A stretch of DNA of 64,000 nt, taken from assembly GCA_019359015.1 (NCBI GenBank), contig JAHHID010000004.1, positions 1-64,000 of the forward strand. The letters are read 5' to 3'. This DNA comes from Spirirestis rafaelensis WJT71-NPBG6 (lineage in GTDB: Bacteria > Cyanobacteriota > Cyanobacteriia > Cyanobacteriales > Nostocaceae). Positions 51,567 through 60,455 of this stretch are shown here, in pieces; within the stretch, counting starts at the first letter, position 1, and each line of letters opens with the position of its first letter. Under the pieces are notes generated by a model. The model did no database searches, was not told the DNA's origin, and was given only the letters and a program-made list of their open reading frames with translations. The translations under genes and the position numbers were made by a program.

Positions 51567-53339
51567 TTATGAAACTGACACGCCTAACCAGCTTGTTAAG
51601 TTTTCTTGCTGCATTTGCGAAGGGTTAGCAACAGGTTTCACTTGATACCGTGTGGGACGTGGTGAAGCTAGGGTGACAGAATAAGTACGGAGTTCGTCTT
51701 GGTGGAAAACTGTAACTTTGATGGTGTCGTTGGGTTGATAATCTTTTAAGCGTTCGCTTAACCCAGTTGCTGTCACCTTAATTTTATCAATAGCCAACAG
51801 TTCATCACCTGCATCAATTCCAGCAAGTTGTGCAGGCGAATTTGCTTCGACAAATTTAATTATCTCTTTTCCGTTTTCAGCACTTGCTTTCACACCTAGA
51901 TAAGGTTCTTCCTCGTTTTCTGCAATTAACTCCAAGCCAAAAGGTTGCAAATACTCGTTTAAAGGCAAATCTTCAGTATTATCAATGTAGCGGTTAAAGA
52001 AATCAGCCAAATTCATTTCTGCAACCGACTCAATTACTTCTTGCAGCTGTTCGGGAGTAAAGCCAATTTCATCTTTACCAAATTGCTGCCACATCTTTAG
52101 CATAACGTCATCAAAAGAGCGTTTATTGCCATGCTTTGAACGAATCAGCAAATCTAGCAACAAAGATACCATTTCCCCTTTTAAATAGTACGAAATTTGA
52201 GAATTGCCGCTATTGGCATCCTGGCGATAAAGTTTAATCCAAGCATCAAAACTCGACTCGGAAAGCGGCTGCACTTTGCGACCCGGTGTCTTTTCATACC
52301 TTGTAATTTCCTTGCCCAAGTTATTCAAGAATGTCTTAGCATCATAAATACCTGCCCGCAAAGGAATCAGCAAATCATAATAACTCGTTGTTCCTTCAGA
52401 AAACCATAAAGACGGTGTATAATTTTCCTGATCGTAATCAAAAACTTCTAGTGCTTTTGGGCGAATACGCTTGACATTCCACAAGTGAAAAAACTCGTGT
52501 GCTACCAATTGCATAAAGCGATCATATTTATCTTGAGCGCGAAACCCAAAGCGTTGGTAAATTAACGAGCAGCAGTTTTTATGCTCCAAACCACCGTAAG
52601 CTTGAGAAAATAAATGTAGGAGAAACACATATCTTTCATAAGGCAAACCACCAAACATTTGCGCTTCAACTTGGATAATTTTCGTAATATCAGAAATCAT
52701 CTGTTGCGGTTGCAAATTACCTTGTCCCCAAATTGCCAATTCATGGGGTTTGCCCAACACCTCGAAGTGATATAACTGATGACAACCAATTTCAAAGGGA
52801 TTGTCTACAAGGGTATCAAAATCCGCAGCCAGGAAAGTATTGCTTTGTTCATCTGGTGTTAATGCTGTAGTTATCTGCCATTCTGGACGTGGTGGTACGA
52901 TAGAAACGCGAATTGGTTGCTTTTCCCAACCTGGGATTCTAAAAAATAGCGCTGCACCGTTAAAATAGCCATGAGTTGCATCTAAGTGATTTGTCCGTAC
53001 TGATAGCTCATTCGCGAAAATACGGTAACAAACGGTTAATTTGGAAACACCCTTTGTCTCTACCTGCCAGTGATTTTTACTGATTTTCCGCCAAGACAAA
53101 GGTTCCGCGTCCGAAAAAGCGGTAAAATCTTGTAACTGTTTGGCGTATTCCCGCACCAAATAAGAGCCTGGAGTCCACACAGGTAGTTTTAAATCCAGAA
53201 TCGGCAATGAGTAATCTGCTAAATGCAAAGTCACCTCAAACAAATGTGTTTCTGGTTGAGGCATTGCTACCTGATAATGAATTGTCGGCACGGCTTCTTG
53301 GATGCGGGTATGGGTGCGAGGTGCTGTTGCTTCAGTCAT
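51567..53339 (-). CDS. M61 family peptidase with PDZ domain
   Basis: A 590-residue protein. The N-terminal beta domain contains VPTIHYQVAMPQPETHLFEV and LPVWTPGSYLVREYAK. The zinc site is LVAHEFFHLWNVKRIRP (HEFFH near residues 281-285), with the third ligand probably in WFSEGTTSYYD. A PDZ domain near 465-560 contains LGVKASAENGKEI and PAQLAGIDAGDELLAIDKI. M61 members are glycyl aminopeptidases or related proteases. No signal peptide is seen, so a cytoplasmic location is likely. Full family length. Confidence 0.93.
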   Translation of the reverse strand: MTEATAPRTHTRIQEAVPTIHYQVAMPQPETHLFEVTLHLADYSLPILDLKLPVWTPGSYLVREYAKQLQDFTAFSDAEPLSWRKISKNHWQVETKGVSKLTVCYRIFANELSVRTNHLDATHGYFNGAALFFRIPGWEKQPIRVSIVPPRPEWQITTALTPDEQSNTFLAADFDTLVDNPFEIGCHQLYHFEVLGKPHELAIWGQGNLQPQQMISDITKIIQVEAQMFGGLPYERYVFLLHLFSQAYGGLEHKNCCSLIYQRFGFRAQDKYDRFMQLVAHEFFHLWNVKRIRPKALEVFDYDQENYTPSLWFSEGTTSYYDLLIPLRAGIYDAKTFLNNLGKEITRYEKTPGRKVQPLSESSFDAWIKLYRQDANSGNSQISYYLKGEMVSLLLDLLIRSKHGNKRSFDDVMLKMWQQFGKDEIGFTPEQLQEVIESVAEMNLADFFNRYIDNTEDLPLNEYLQPFGLELIAENEEEPYLGVKASAENGKEIIKFVEANSPAQLAGIDAGDELLAIDKIKVTATGLSERLKDYQPNDTIKVTVFHQDELRTYSVTLASPRPTRYQVKPVANPSQMQQENLTSWLGVSVS

Positions 53340-53680
53340 CTGTAGTTAAGAGTTAAGAGGTAGGAGCGAGAAATTTAGAGTTAAATTTAACTTATAACTT
53401 ATAATCCATAACTCATAAATCCGAACTATAACCAATTGGAAGTATCTCAAATGTGTAACCGACACCCACATCTATTGTGCGGCTATACAAACAGAGCTTG
53501 CCTGCGTCGGCGCGGAAAATTAGATTTGTTACTATAGATTTCAAAAACCGTAATCTTTCGCCAAATACGGTATCAAAATTTTATTCATATTCAACCGCAA
53601 CTTCTTGGGTTGCGAGGTCTAGAGTTCTATTACAACACAATAAGTGTACTGACAGATTTTTATTTGTTATTTATCGGTGG
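53340..53680. other. 341 bp without a supported gene
   Basis: Upstream of the M61 gene and downstream of the GspE-like gene, both minus strand. It contains imperfect AACTTATAACTTATAATCC repeats near 53390-53412. No gene-like frame with a start signal. Confidence 0.45.
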
Positions 53681-54883
53681 TCAAGCATTTGTGAGTATTT
53701 TGATTTGATTGTCTAAATCATCCAAGAGTTGATTGAGTGCAGTGAAAGCTTCTAATTGTCTGGGGTTCATGTTGCGATTCATAACTAGCTTTTGTTGCAG
53801 TTCGTGCAATTTGTGACTCAGTTGCTGGGAAATTCCCATAGCATCGCGGCTAAGATGTGCCAACTGTTGTTGTTGATGGAATTTTAAGGCTGCTCCACGC
53901 AGTACTTGTAGTGTGGCTTCTTCGCCATACATTCCGGGCATCACTCGCAAGCGTAATAACAAACGGTGATCTTGATATAAACATTCTTTCTCTACCTGTT
54001 TTGCTTCTACAAGTGTAGTTACAGGTATGTTTGTTAGTCGCTTTAATTCATTAACAACTCCCTGAAAAATGGAGAGGGGGAGTTTTTCTAAGACGGATTG
54101 CAAGACTCCATTATCACTCCAGAGTATCTTGCCTTCGTAAGGTTGTCTTTCCAAATACAAACGACCAATTCCCCCTGCTAAAACTCGTCCTAGTAGTTCT
54201 GCTAGTAATTGTTTGGGTTGTAGGGTTGCTAGCTGTTCAACAGGCATTAATAAATCGGGAACTGGTATTAATAATACAGGTAAACGATCTGGCGATCGCT
54301 CTTCGGAGTTACTTTCCTGTGTCTTTTTGTCTGCGTTGCTAAAGAGGATCGTCGCTTTAGATAAGTTATCAGGGTGTGGCAGAGCAGGAGAATCTGATTG
54401 TTGAAAAGAATTTTCGCTTTTTTTTGTCTCAGCTAAAATAGATGTCTCTGGCTCCCACCCTTGCTTGTCGCCAATGGTAGCTACGCTATGAGCTTGGGTA
54501 AGGTTGGCTACTGGCTGAGATGTATTTTTGTAGTTGAGGTAGGCTGAAAGTATGTTGCGATGCGTGTCGGCGGTGATCGCTACTGTCCCTATTGTGCAAT
54601 TAATAGAAGACAAAATCTTACCAACGTAATCTAGCGCTGCATCGTCTTCTAGATTAACCATGCCCAGTAACAGTTTGTTGTCTTCTATGGTAAAGGGCAA
54701 AATTTGGTGGTGCAAGCAAGCTTCAAAACACAAGACACGCTCTATCAGCTCAAATGTTTGCTGGCGTTCGCGCAGCGACTCTAAAGGAGTATCAGTTGCT
54801 TGTTGCCACTTTGTTTGAGTAAGGGTTAGCAGTTGCTTACTAATTGCTTCGGTATCACTTGGTTTGCCTTGTGAAGACAACAT
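53681..54883 (-). CDS. GspE/PilB N-domain-like protein lacking the ATPase core
   Basis: A 400-residue protein. Residues about 45-120 resemble the GspE/PilB N-terminal (MshEN) fold: LIERVLCFEACLHHQILPF, KLLLGMVNLEDDAALDYVGK. After a low-complexity linker, a second region (GRVLAGGIGRLYLERQPYEG, ILWSDNGVLQSVLEKLP) matches the part of PilB that precedes the ATPase. No Walker A or B motif is present, so it cannot be a motor. It ends in a coiled coil. It may modulate type IV pilus motors; this is inferred from fold resemblance only. Confidence 0.6.
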   Translation of the reverse strand: MLSSQGKPSDTEAISKQLLTLTQTKWQQATDTPLESLRERQQTFELIERVLCFEACLHHQILPFTIEDNKLLLGMVNLEDDAALDYVGKILSSINCTIGTVAITADTHRNILSAYLNYKNTSQPVANLTQAHSVATIGDKQGWEPETSILAETKKSENSFQQSDSPALPHPDNLSKATILFSNADKKTQESNSEERSPDRLPVLLIPVPDLLMPVEQLATLQPKQLLAELLGRVLAGGIGRLYLERQPYEGKILWSDNGVLQSVLEKLPLSIFQGVVNELKRLTNIPVTTLVEAKQVEKECLYQDHRLLLRLRVMPGMYGEEATLQVLRGAALKFHQQQQLAHLSRDAMGISQQLSHKLHELQQKLVMNRNMNPRQLEAFTALNQLLDDLDNQIKILTNA

Positions 54884-55069
54884 AGGTTTGATTGCTTGAT
54901 GTTTCCTTATATCGTATTCTGCCTCTTAGTTATTGGGTAGTGAATAAACTTTGTTTTTCGGTTGATAAAAGTTAAATTAATTACAAATATGTAAAAAGTT
55001 TATTTGGGATTGTGGATTAGGGTGAATCCCAAATCCAACGTCCAAAATTAATAGTTGTCTAGGTTTCTT

Positions 55070-55120
55070 CCGTCTGGGACGGGAGGTGTCCTGAAGGCGG
55101 CGCGTCGTTCAGTGCCCACC
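55070..55120. repeat. GC-rich two-hairpin element
   Basis: CCGTC-tgg-GACGG (55070-55082) is followed by GGTG-tc-CTGAA, a 12-base loop, then TTCAG-tgcc-CACC (55085-55120). It stands out as GC-rich in AT-rich intergenic DNA, 20 bp past the stop of the HetZ-related-like gene on the minus strand. It may be a structured RNA, a terminator relic or a dispersed repeat. Confidence 0.55.
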
Positions 55121-55139
55121 ACCAAGCGCGAATATTTGG

Positions 55140-56327
55140 TTACTCCTGAGTTCTTAAATTTTGAGCCGCAAGATAGATTTTACTCCATTCGCCCATTACC
55201 TGATGTGTTTTTAGTTTTAACTCTTTAGCGATTTCTTCGATGGATTTGCCTGCTTTTCGCAGCTCCAATAGCTGCCGCTCGGTAGAAGTCAATTTTTCAT
55301 GTAATTGCTGCCATTTCTGCGGTGTTAATCCCAAGTTGTGTTCGTCTAGAGAAATTTCTAGCCAGTTATCTACTAATTCTGGTTTGCCTTTGACTGCAAA
55401 AACACGTACTGCATGGTAGCTAATTTTCTCGCGTAGACGGTAAATTTCCTTAATTGGCTTACTCAGTTTTTTAGCGATTTCATCTTGGGACTTGCCTTGC
55501 AGATACAGTCGCAACCACTCTACTGCCTCTTGTCCTAGGTTTTCTTGGAGATAAGTTTCAAATTCTTGCTTGACTGCGTTCCGCAGTAGTTGCTGTTCTT
55601 CTACTTGTTGTGCTTCTTGATATTCGGCGATCGCCTGATTATCAGCTAAGTTAACGCGGTTGTCGTTGTCGTCTGTGAGAATTTCTTCGGAAACTAGTCT
55701 AATTAAATCGCTACCGGGCACTTGGGTTAAACCACCGCGTTGGGTGCGACGCAAGTAATTGACGAAACGGTAAGCTAGTAACGGTTGATTGCGTACTGGT
55801 CGTAAGCAATATTCTTCCATGCTGGCAAACAGCAAAGAGTTATTGAGTCTGGCATCGGTTGTAAACTCAGCGATGCAAGCCATTTGCTGTTGCATGTAGT
55901 TATCGCCTTGTAGTAATTCTTGGAGTACCTCTTGCAATACGTCCACGACGCTGCGTTGGCGATCGCGACTCAGAGAAATCCAAGTCTGGATTTTATTCCG
56001 TAACGTCACTAAACTCCCTAGCCGAGTGATTAAATTGCGATAAGCACGTTCTCGCGCTATACCCAAGTAGCGTTGACGTAAAATCCGATAGCGATATTCC
56101 ATCGCTTGTTTGGCAATATCTAACTCTTTAGAATTTAGTAAGTCAAACCGTTGTGAGTTACTTCCTAAAAGCCAAAAAATAATACTTTCTCTATTTGCTT
56201 CGCTTTGTTCTGGACACTCGGCTGCCAGACGTTGCCGCCAATATTGCGTCAGTTTTTCTGCCTCTGAACCCATAACGAGATTGCGCTCCTCGAAACCCTG
56301 TTTTAAAGTTTGCATCACAACCCCCAT
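55140..56327 (-). CDS. HetZ-related-like regulator with two HTH-like segments
   Basis: A 395-residue basic, helical protein. The N-terminal part has LTQYWRQRLAAECPEQS and IIFWLLG. A central part contains RYRILRQRYLGIARERAYRN and LVTLRNKIQTWI. Two sigma-region-4-like helix-turn-helix segments follow: KSQDEIAKKLSKPIKEIYRL (near 270-290) and KSIEEIAKELKLKTHQVMGE (near 360-380). It resembles the conserved cyanobacterial HetZ-related protein 2 group as I remember it; HetZ itself regulates heterocyst differentiation. This assignment is from memory. A start at the in-frame ATG 54 bases later (MGSEAEKL) is possible. Confidence 0.6.
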   Translation of the reverse strand: MGVVMQTLKQGFEERNLVMGSEAEKLTQYWRQRLAAECPEQSEANRESIIFWLLGSNSQRFDLLNSKELDIAKQAMEYRYRILRQRYLGIARERAYRNLITRLGSLVTLRNKIQTWISLSRDRQRSVVDVLQEVLQELLQGDNYMQQQMACIAEFTTDARLNNSLLFASMEEYCLRPVRNQPLLAYRFVNYLRRTQRGGLTQVPGSDLIRLVSEEILTDDNDNRVNLADNQAIAEYQEAQQVEEQQLLRNAVKQEFETYLQENLGQEAVEWLRLYLQGKSQDEIAKKLSKPIKEIYRLREKISYHAVRVFAVKGKPELVDNWLEISLDEHNLGLTPQKWQQLHEKLTSTERQLLELRKAGKSIEEIAKELKLKTHQVMGEWSKIYLAAQNLRTQE

Positions 56328-56920
56328 TTATCCCACTCAAATTTTTAATTGGCAGTTGCCCCTGATTAAATGATGTCGCTCTTGGGCATCAACCGTGACT
56401 ATTCACTCGAAGCCGTTGTTTCGACTTCCTCTGTTAGTTAGGTTTGGAATCACTCAAGTTATGCAGTAATTTCCACATTCCTATTTTTGCTTTTTGTTTG
56501 CTATTGCCACAAATTAATGTATTTTGGCTATTTTCCTCACTTGGGAAGAATTTTTAAGTTTTGTAAATTTGTATATTTTCAGTGCCCAAAATCGATCCTT
56601 TAAAGGGGCTGGGCAAGCAGACAAAGGAAATATTTTTATAAAAGCAAATATGATTCTCCTTAATTCAGACGCGATTTAACTTATATAAGTTTCTTACCTC
56701 TGGTGGCTGCAACAAATGTGAATAATAGTTGTTTTTATACCATTAATTCATCATAAGCAAGTAGGCACAATTAAACGTAAAATATTGTCATAGTTCGTAG
56801 TGAGGACTTCAGCCCTCATAAATTCGGTTTTAAGCAGGCTTTGTGCTTACTACAAGTATCCGCTTATTTATGCCCATCTACTTATAAAAATACTATTTAG
56901 TTAAATAGGAACTAAGTATT
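56328..56920. other. 593 bp without a gene; one dispersed repeat
   Basis: Promoter region of the upstream-facing minus-strand gene at 55140-56327 plus filler. Near 56793-56857 a repeat with TTCGTAGTGAGGACTTCAGC and GTGCTTACTAC ends resembles the CGTAGTC-type hairpin repeats elsewhere in the window. No open frame with a good start. Confidence 0.5.
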
Positions 56921-57652
56921 TTACCGAATGTCTTTATAAAATTGCTTCAGGTATTGTGGTGACACACCGACACCCCAAAGAAAGCCGATGTAAAGATATA
57001 TTGCGGTCGCTTTGAAAAACCCCCATTTAGCCACACGGCGATCGCTACTTTGCACGATGCGATTTACGAGGCGAATTTTTCCCCGTCGTACTATTTTTAG
57101 GCACAAGTCGGCTTCTTCCATAATTGGGAGGTTGCTGTCAAAACCGCCACATTCCCAGAAATCAGCGCGGCGTGCGAAAATTACTTGATCGCCAAACAAT
57201 AAGCGCAGTCCTTGAAAAAACAAATGTGGGCGAAAAAGCAATGGTGCATAGTAAGTTTTCAGCCAGTTGTGCAGTGAAACTCCCCAGCGCGTTGTTATTT
57301 CACCTGTCATCAGCGAAATAAAACCGCCAGCAACAACACTTTTGTCTGCTAGTGTTTGCTCAATGACTGTCACCAAGTCGTCGCTAACCAAAGTGTCAGC
57401 GTGCAGAAAGCAGAGGATTTCTCCGGTTGCGACTTCTGCACCTTGATTTGATTGGGCAGCGCGTCCGCATTGTTTGGCAGAAATTACTTGTACATTTGCT
57501 GTTTGGGCAATGGCGATCGTTTCGTCAGAACTGCCCCCATCCACAACCAGCACCTCCCAAGCTGGGGGTGTGAGTAGACTGAGATGACGCAAGGTGCGTC
57601 CCAGACACTTTGCCTCATTCAAAGTGGGGATGATAATCGAAATGCGGGACAT
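56921..57652 (-). CDS. Family 2 glycosyltransferase, TIGR04283 type
   Basis: A 243-residue GT2-like protein: ISIIIPTLNEAKCLGRTLRH, WEVLVVDGGSSDETI, CGRAAQSNQGAEVATGEIL and LHADTLV (DxD-like HAD). FGDQVIFARRADFWECGGFD and IMEEADLCLKI complete the TIGR04283 pattern (rSAM/selenodomain-associated transferase 2 group). A hydrophobic tail suggests membrane contact. The acceptor is unknown. Alone in its transcription unit as far as can be seen. Confidence 0.9.
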   Translation of the reverse strand: MSRISIIIPTLNEAKCLGRTLRHLSLLTPPAWEVLVVDGGSSDETIAIAQTANVQVISAKQCGRAAQSNQGAEVATGEILCFLHADTLVSDDLVTVIEQTLADKSVVAGGFISLMTGEITTRWGVSLHNWLKTYYAPLLFRPHLFFQGLRLLFGDQVIFARRADFWECGGFDSNLPIMEEADLCLKIVRRGKIRLVNRIVQSSDRRVAKWGFFKATAIYLYIGFLWGVGVSPQYLKQFYKDIR

Positions 57653-57818
57653 ATATTAATTATTTGTCATTGGTGAACCACTGCGCTCTGTGGGTTTCCC
57701 GGCAGTCACGCATGTGGTAGCGCAGCGTTAGCGAGGCAGGAGCGTCACCCGAAGGGTCATTGGTGATTGGTAATTGCTTAGTAAAACAACGCTCCAACTA
57801 ACAATTAATAATTAACAA
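57653..57818. repeat. Mosaic of dispersed repeat fragments
   Basis: Contains GCGCAGCGTTAGCGAGGCAG and a GTCACCCGAAGGGTC stem, plus ATTGGTGATTGGTAATTG heptamer-like units, between the GT2 and ccmK4 genes. These are fragments of common cyanobacterial intergenic repeats. Confidence 0.5.
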
Positions 57819-58181
57819 TTAACTTGAAGTCAATCTCCTGTTAGCACCAACAATGGGGTTTTCAACAGATTCGCGATACTCTTGAACTTGCTCTGTATAG
57901 CCGATAGGCAAAACAGCTTCAACGTTTTCATGGGGACGAGCAATAATCACCCAAGATTCGAGAGTACCACCATGAACATTTTCTACCGCATCAACACCAG
58001 CAGCCATTGCGGCTTTTACTTCCGAAACATCTCCGCGAATATTGACTGTAAAACGAGCGCTACCAACTCTGATATAACCAACGAGGGTGACTCGACCGGC
58101 TTTCACCATTGCATCTGCTGCTGCTAACACAGCGGGAAAACCTTTAGTTTCCAATGCTCCAACTGCCTGTGATGATGACAT
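57819..58181 (-). CDS. ccmK4: Carboxysome shell hexamer protein CcmK4-type
   Basis: 120 residues from the ATG at 58181 ([20 protein letters not shown]), which has an AGGAGA ribosome-binding site; the longer frame to 58223 lacks one. It is a single BMC domain: [40 protein letters not shown] and [20 protein letters not shown]. The pore loop reads RVGSAR. A C-terminal extension follows. BMC hexamers tile the facets of the beta-carboxysome shell. It follows ccmK3 by 85 bp on the same strand, the usual satellite ccmK3-ccmK4 arrangement. Confidence 0.93.
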   Translation of the reverse strand: MSSSQAVGALETKGFPAVLAAADAMVKAGRVTLVGYIRVGSARFTVNIRGDVSEVKAAMAAGVDAVENVHGGTLESWVIIARPHENVEAVLPIGYTEQVQEYRESVENPIVGANRRLTSS

Positions 58182-58266
58182 AATTGATCTCCTGTATAAA
58201 TAAACGTATCTGCCGTTACTCAATAATTGTACGAATGTTCGCTACAGATTTTTATAGCGAACTTGG

Positions 58267-58578
58267 TTACAAGATACGGTATGGTTCTGATTTTTCGGTG
58301 AAGTGGATGGGCAAAATGCTTTCCACGTTCTCCGGAGGGTTGGGAACGATGTAGTGGGTGATTACCTCACCACCGTAAGCCTCCTCTCCGGCAGCGATTC
58401 CTGCCGCAACTGCTGTTTTCACCTCAGCCACGTGTCCCCTGACAGCGACTACGAAGCGAGCACTTTCCGCTAGACCGTAGTATACCAGTGTTACGCCGGC
58501 AGATTTCACCATTGCATCTGCTGCTGCTAACACAGCTGGAAAACCTAAAGTTTCAATTACTCCAACCGCCATTGGCAT
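58267..58578 (-). CDS. ccmK3: Carboxysome shell protein CcmK3-type
   Basis: 103 residues, one BMC domain: [40 protein letters not shown] and AGEEAYGGEVITHYIVPNPP. The pore loop GLAESAR differs from the usual K/R-I/V-GS of CcmK1/2/4, as expected for CcmK3, which in other species only assembles in hetero-hexamers with CcmK4. TAGGAG precedes ATG 58578. It is upstream of ccmK4, and the main ccm operon is not in this window. Confidence 0.93.
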   Translation of the reverse strand: MPMAVGVIETLGFPAVLAAADAMVKSAGVTLVYYGLAESARFVVAVRGHVAEVKTAVAAGIAAGEEAYGGEVITHYIVPNPPENVESILPIHFTEKSEPYRIL

Positions 58579-58675
58579 GGCATCAACTCCTAAGTCAAGG
58601 GATGGGCGTTATCAATTGTACGATGTTGCCACGCCATTACGATTAAATGGTATAGTTCGCCGAGTTTGTTTAAGA

Positions 58676-59416
58676 ATGAAAAAAAATGACTTGCAATTTT
58701 ATGACTTGAGTGCAGATACTTGGTGGCAGGAAGATGCTAAAATCTACGCTCTCTATTACTTAAATCAACCCCGATTTGATTTTTTTGATCGGTACGTACC
58801 TTCTTGGCAGGAATTGCGAGTATTGGACATTGGCTGTGGCGGCGGGTTTTCTTGCGAATTTATGGCAAGAAGGGGAGCGATCGCCTTTGGGGTAGATCAA
58901 TCAGCAAAATGTATTAAACAAGCTCAAGAACATGCAGCAATCAGCGGATTAGCGATTGAATATCAACACGCATTTGCAGAAAATCTGCCTTATCAGGCAA
59001 ACTATTTTGATATTGTTGTATGTGTTGATGTCTTAGAACATGTTGCGGATTTAAGAAAAACTATTTCCGAAATTTCTAGAGTTTTACAGCCTAACGGATT
59101 ATTTTTATTTGACACTACCAATAGAACTGTAAAATCTCAATTTGTCATGATTTGGCTTTTGGAAAATATTTTGCGCGAGATTCCCTGCGGTATTCACGAT
59201 TGGAAAAAGTTTATTAAGCCAAAAGATCTGACTAATTTACTACATAATCATGGCTTTGCCAGCATAGAGATGAAAGGATTTGACTTGTTTGGTGAAGGTT
59301 TAGTTGATAACATTATTGCGTACATGCACTATAAAAAGACTGGAGGATTTAAAGCCAAAATTACTAACAATACTTCTTTAATGTATATTGGTAAGGCAAT
59401 CAAATCAGCGCTTTAG
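58676..59416 (+). CDS. UbiG-like SAM-dependent O-methyltransferase
   Basis: 246 residues from the ATG at 58676 (MKKNDLQFYDLSADTWWQ), which matches the family start; the frame extends upstream into ccmK3's leader but without a better signal. SAM loop LRVLDIGCGGGFSCEFMA, then AFGVDQSAKCIKQA, and DIVVCVDVLEHVADL. The sequence order matches UbiG-type methyltransferases of quinone synthesis; the acceptor in cyanobacteria is not established. It diverges from ccmK3 with about 97 bp between starts. Confidence 0.87.
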   Translation: MKKNDLQFYDLSADTWWQEDAKIYALYYLNQPRFDFFDRYVPSWQELRVLDIGCGGGFSCEFMARRGAIAFGVDQSAKCIKQAQEHAAISGLAIEYQHAFAENLPYQANYFDIVVCVDVLEHVADLRKTISEISRVLQPNGLFLFDTTNRTVKSQFVMIWLLENILREIPCGIHDWKKFIKPKDLTNLLHNHGFASIEMKGFDLFGEGLVDNIIAYMHYKKTGGFKAKITNNTSLMYIGKAIKSAL

Positions 59417-59430
59417 CGGTAAAAAGCTTA

Positions 59431-60255
59431 CTACAAGTTTTCTTTTAGCGGATAGCTATTTGCACCTTCGGCTGACCATTCCCACATTGAACCAGCATAG
59501 TTTCTCACATTAGTAAAGCCTAAATTGGCGAGAACGACGACAAAAAACGCCGAACGAATACCACCTGTACAATAAGTAGCAATGGGAGTATCAGATTGAA
59601 TTCCTAATCTTGCTAGTTTTGTGATAATTTCTTCACTTTGAAGCAAGTTTCCTTTGCTATCTATTAAATCTTTGAAATAGAAATGCACTGCACCAGGGAT
59701 ATGTCCTCCTCGCTTTTCACCGTAAGGAGTTGCCCCATTATATTCTCGCTTTTCACGAGTATCAATTACTATTAACTTATTTTCTGCTAGATTTGCTTTA
59801 AGTTCATCGCGCGGAATTTCCCATAATGTGGTGCGGTTGACAACAAAATCTCCAATTCCTTGAGGTTGATTTCCTCCAAAAGTTGTTTGAATACCTGCTT
59901 TTACAAGTGCATTATATCCGCCATCAACGAAAGCTGCGCTGTTATGTCCCAATGTGCGTAACATCCAAACAATGCGCCCTTCTTCACCAAAGTTATGAGC
60001 GGGATTGCCAATTACAATTACAGGTTTAGAGTTGAATATTCCTATATTACGCAGTTTTTCTTCGATAAGATTTGCGTCTTTTAGCAGGTTGCCTCGGTAA
60101 GGTTTTTCTGGTTGAGAAAATTGTTGCCAGGTAATGTGAACAGCGTCTGGTACATGTCCAAGAAACCATGCTAATTTGTTGCGTGTATCAAGAATTGTCG
60201 CGCCTTGGGATATTAATTCTTTGGCTTCGTTAGGGCTGAGTATCCATTGATTCAT
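59431..60255 (-). CDS. Tandem-rhodanese sulfurtransferase
   Basis: A 274-residue protein with two rhodanese domains. The N-terminal one has ATILDTRNKLAWFLGHVPDA but no active-site Cys loop (VIVIGNPAHNFGEEGR). The C-terminal one has VIDTREKREYNGATPYGEKR, GHIPGAVHF and the active loop ATYCTGGIRS (Cys near residue 228). This is the thiosulfate/3-mercaptopyruvate sulfurtransferase layout. Cytoplasmic, with no signal peptide. Confidence 0.93.
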   Translation of the reverse strand: MNQWILSPNEAKELISQGATILDTRNKLAWFLGHVPDAVHITWQQFSQPEKPYRGNLLKDANLIEEKLRNIGIFNSKPVIVIGNPAHNFGEEGRIVWMLRTLGHNSAAFVDGGYNALVKAGIQTTFGGNQPQGIGDFVVNRTTLWEIPRDELKANLAENKLIVIDTREKREYNGATPYGEKRGGHIPGAVHFYFKDLIDSKGNLLQSEEIITKLARLGIQSDTPIATYCTGGIRSAFFVVVLANLGFTNVRNYAGSMWEWSAEGANSYPLKENL

Positions 60256-60300
60256 ATATAATAATATTAATTAAATTGTGAAATTTATTGTATGGAACGA

Positions 60301-60343
60301 ACCACATAAATACAGAGAACACAGAGTAAGAGAGAAACAGAGG
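60301..60343. repeat. Degenerate ACAGAGAAC-type repeat
   Basis: TACAGAGAACACAGAGTAAG and following AGAGAAACAGAGG units upstream of the hydrolase gene; a short-unit purine-rich repeat of a kind common in cyanobacterial intergenic DNA. Confidence 0.45.
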
Positions 60344-60455
60344 TAGCTAATTTCAGAAACTATTTAGGATTGCTATAAAATCCATTGACGATATAGTTTT
60401 TTTGTTTTTAGGGATAGAATTACTATCTTTACTTATACAAGGTAAACTAAAATTT

